Shown here one piece after another: positions 63,592-64,000 of a DNA stretch of 64,000 nt (positions are counted from its first letter, which is position 1; the number at the start of each line of letters is the position of its first letter). Origin of the DNA: JAHEDH01 sp963745865 (GTDB lineage: Bacteria; Actinomycetota; Acidimicrobiia; Spongiisociales; ZC4RG35); the NCBI GenBank assembly GCA_963745865.1, contig CAVUYZ010000003.1, forward strand, positions 310,001-374,000, in the 5' to 3' direction. Under the pieces are notes generated by a model that searched no databases, was not told the DNA's origin, and saw only the letters and a program-made list of their open reading frames with translations. Position numbers and translations under genes: made by a program.

Positions 63592-64000
63592 TTCCCGACC
63601 TCGAGGAGGCCGTGGAGGCGATCCGCTCGGCCGACGAACTGACCTTGGCATGTCACATCGGTCCCGATGGTGATGCTCTCGGCTCGATGATGGCCTTTGC
63701 CATGACTGCATCCGAACAGGGGAGAACGGTGTACCCGTCGTTCGGGGAGCCATTCACGCTGCCGGACACGTACGACTTCTTGGATACGTCGCTCTTGATT
63801 CCTCCGACCGAGGTCCCGTCGGAGCCGGGTGTCATGATCACCTTCGACGCGGGGTCGATGGATCGACTCGGGGAGCTCAGAGGTCCCGCGGAGAAGGCGA
63901 AGACGCTGGTGGTGATCGACCACCACGTGACCAATACCGGGTTCGGGCATTTCAACCTGATCGACGCACAATCCGCCGCAACGGCGCAGATCGTGATCGA
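63588..64000 (+). CDS. nrnA: DHH/DHHA1 phosphoesterase, probable NrnA nanoRNase, 3' truncated by window edge
   Basis: The first 137 residues of a DHH-family phosphoesterase are visible: IRSADELTLACHIGPDGDALGSMMAFAMT (the DxD motif, with CHIGPDGDALGS), then MITFDAGSMDRLGEL and the signature VVIDHHVTNTGFG. NrnA degrades nano-RNAs and pAp. Its ATG overlaps the rbfA stop. The order nusA-infB-rbfA-nrnA is classical and usually continues to truB. Confidence 0.9.
   Translation, partial: MIPDLEEAVEAIRSADELTLACHIGPDGDALGSMMAFAMTASEQGRTVYPSFGEPFTLPDTYDFLDTSLLIPPTEVPSEPGVMITFDAGSMDRLGELRGPAEKAKTLVVIDHHVTNTGFGHFNLIDAQSAATAQIVI

Noticed and set aside
1..64000. tRNA, rRNA, tmRNA or SRP RNA genes
   Set aside because: No cloverleaf or conserved rRNA/SRP motif was seen in the intergenic gaps, which are all under 250 bases.

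Overview
The window is high-GC, gene-dense and almost entirely housekeeping chromosome of an actinobacterium. The order rsmD-coaD-(DivIVA-like coiled coil)-DUF177-rpmF-plsX-rnc, then mutM-acyP-smc-ftsY, ffh-rpsP-khpA-rimM-trmD-rplS-lepB-yraN, yifB-dprA-xerC-whiG-rpsB-tsf-pyrH-frr-cdsA-dxr-rseP-ispG and rimP-nusA-infB-rbfA-nrnA is the Actinomycetota arrangement. The MoxR/DUF58/DUF4350/DUF4129 cluster, DUF3052, and WhiG beside rpsB fit the same phylum. A deep lineage such as Acidimicrobiia is my guess, but the sequence alone does not prove it. I saw no tRNA, rRNA, CRISPR array, insertion sequence or prophage.

Layout. 0-6 kb: rRNA methylation, CoA, a probable septation coiled coil, cold shock, phosphoglucomutase, L32, fatty-acid/phospholipid initiation and RNase III. 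6-16 kb: a cyclase/STAND-ATPase/TPR regulator, then a membrane-linked MoxR cluster. 15.7-21.9 kb: DNA repair (MutM), chromosome condensation (SMC), SRP receptor and cytidine deaminase. 21.9-31.5 kb (minus strand): PPK2, DUF3052, electron-transfer flavoprotein, a pyrimidine-salvage operon (upp, an alkyltransferase-like gene, deoB, deoA) and PEP carboxylase. 31.5-40.9 kb: the SRP/ribosome-maturation block, split between rimM and trmD by about 4.6 kb of accessory genes (AMIN-like lipoprotein, two-component pair, small ORF/ribbon-helix-helix/DUF4097 module, YbjQ-like protein). 40.9-54.6 kb: small zinc protein, lipoprotein, enoyl-CoA hydratase, DprA/XerC/WhiG, translation genes and isoprenoid genes. 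54.6-64 kb: coaE, proS, fdhD, serC and the rimP-nusA-infB-rbfA-nrnA operon, which runs off the right edge.

The dominant oddity is about 26 apparent single-base frameshifts in 18 genes, including indispensable ones (rnc, smc, ftsY, frr, cdsA, ispG, proS, nusA, infB). Each gene is whole if frames are joined, so I annotate them as single genes and regard the shifts as probable indel errors in the sequence. None falls between about 26.3 and 44.0 kb. Coordinates of the composite genes run from true start to true stop across the shift.

Non-coding signals include two convergent gene junctions with the same degenerate 7-bp tandem repeat family (one forming a large inverted repeat), a probable transcription attenuator in front of rimP-nusA-infB, a 24-bp palindrome in front of the etf genes, and a dense operator/tandem-repeat promoter in front of the ribbon-helix-helix module.
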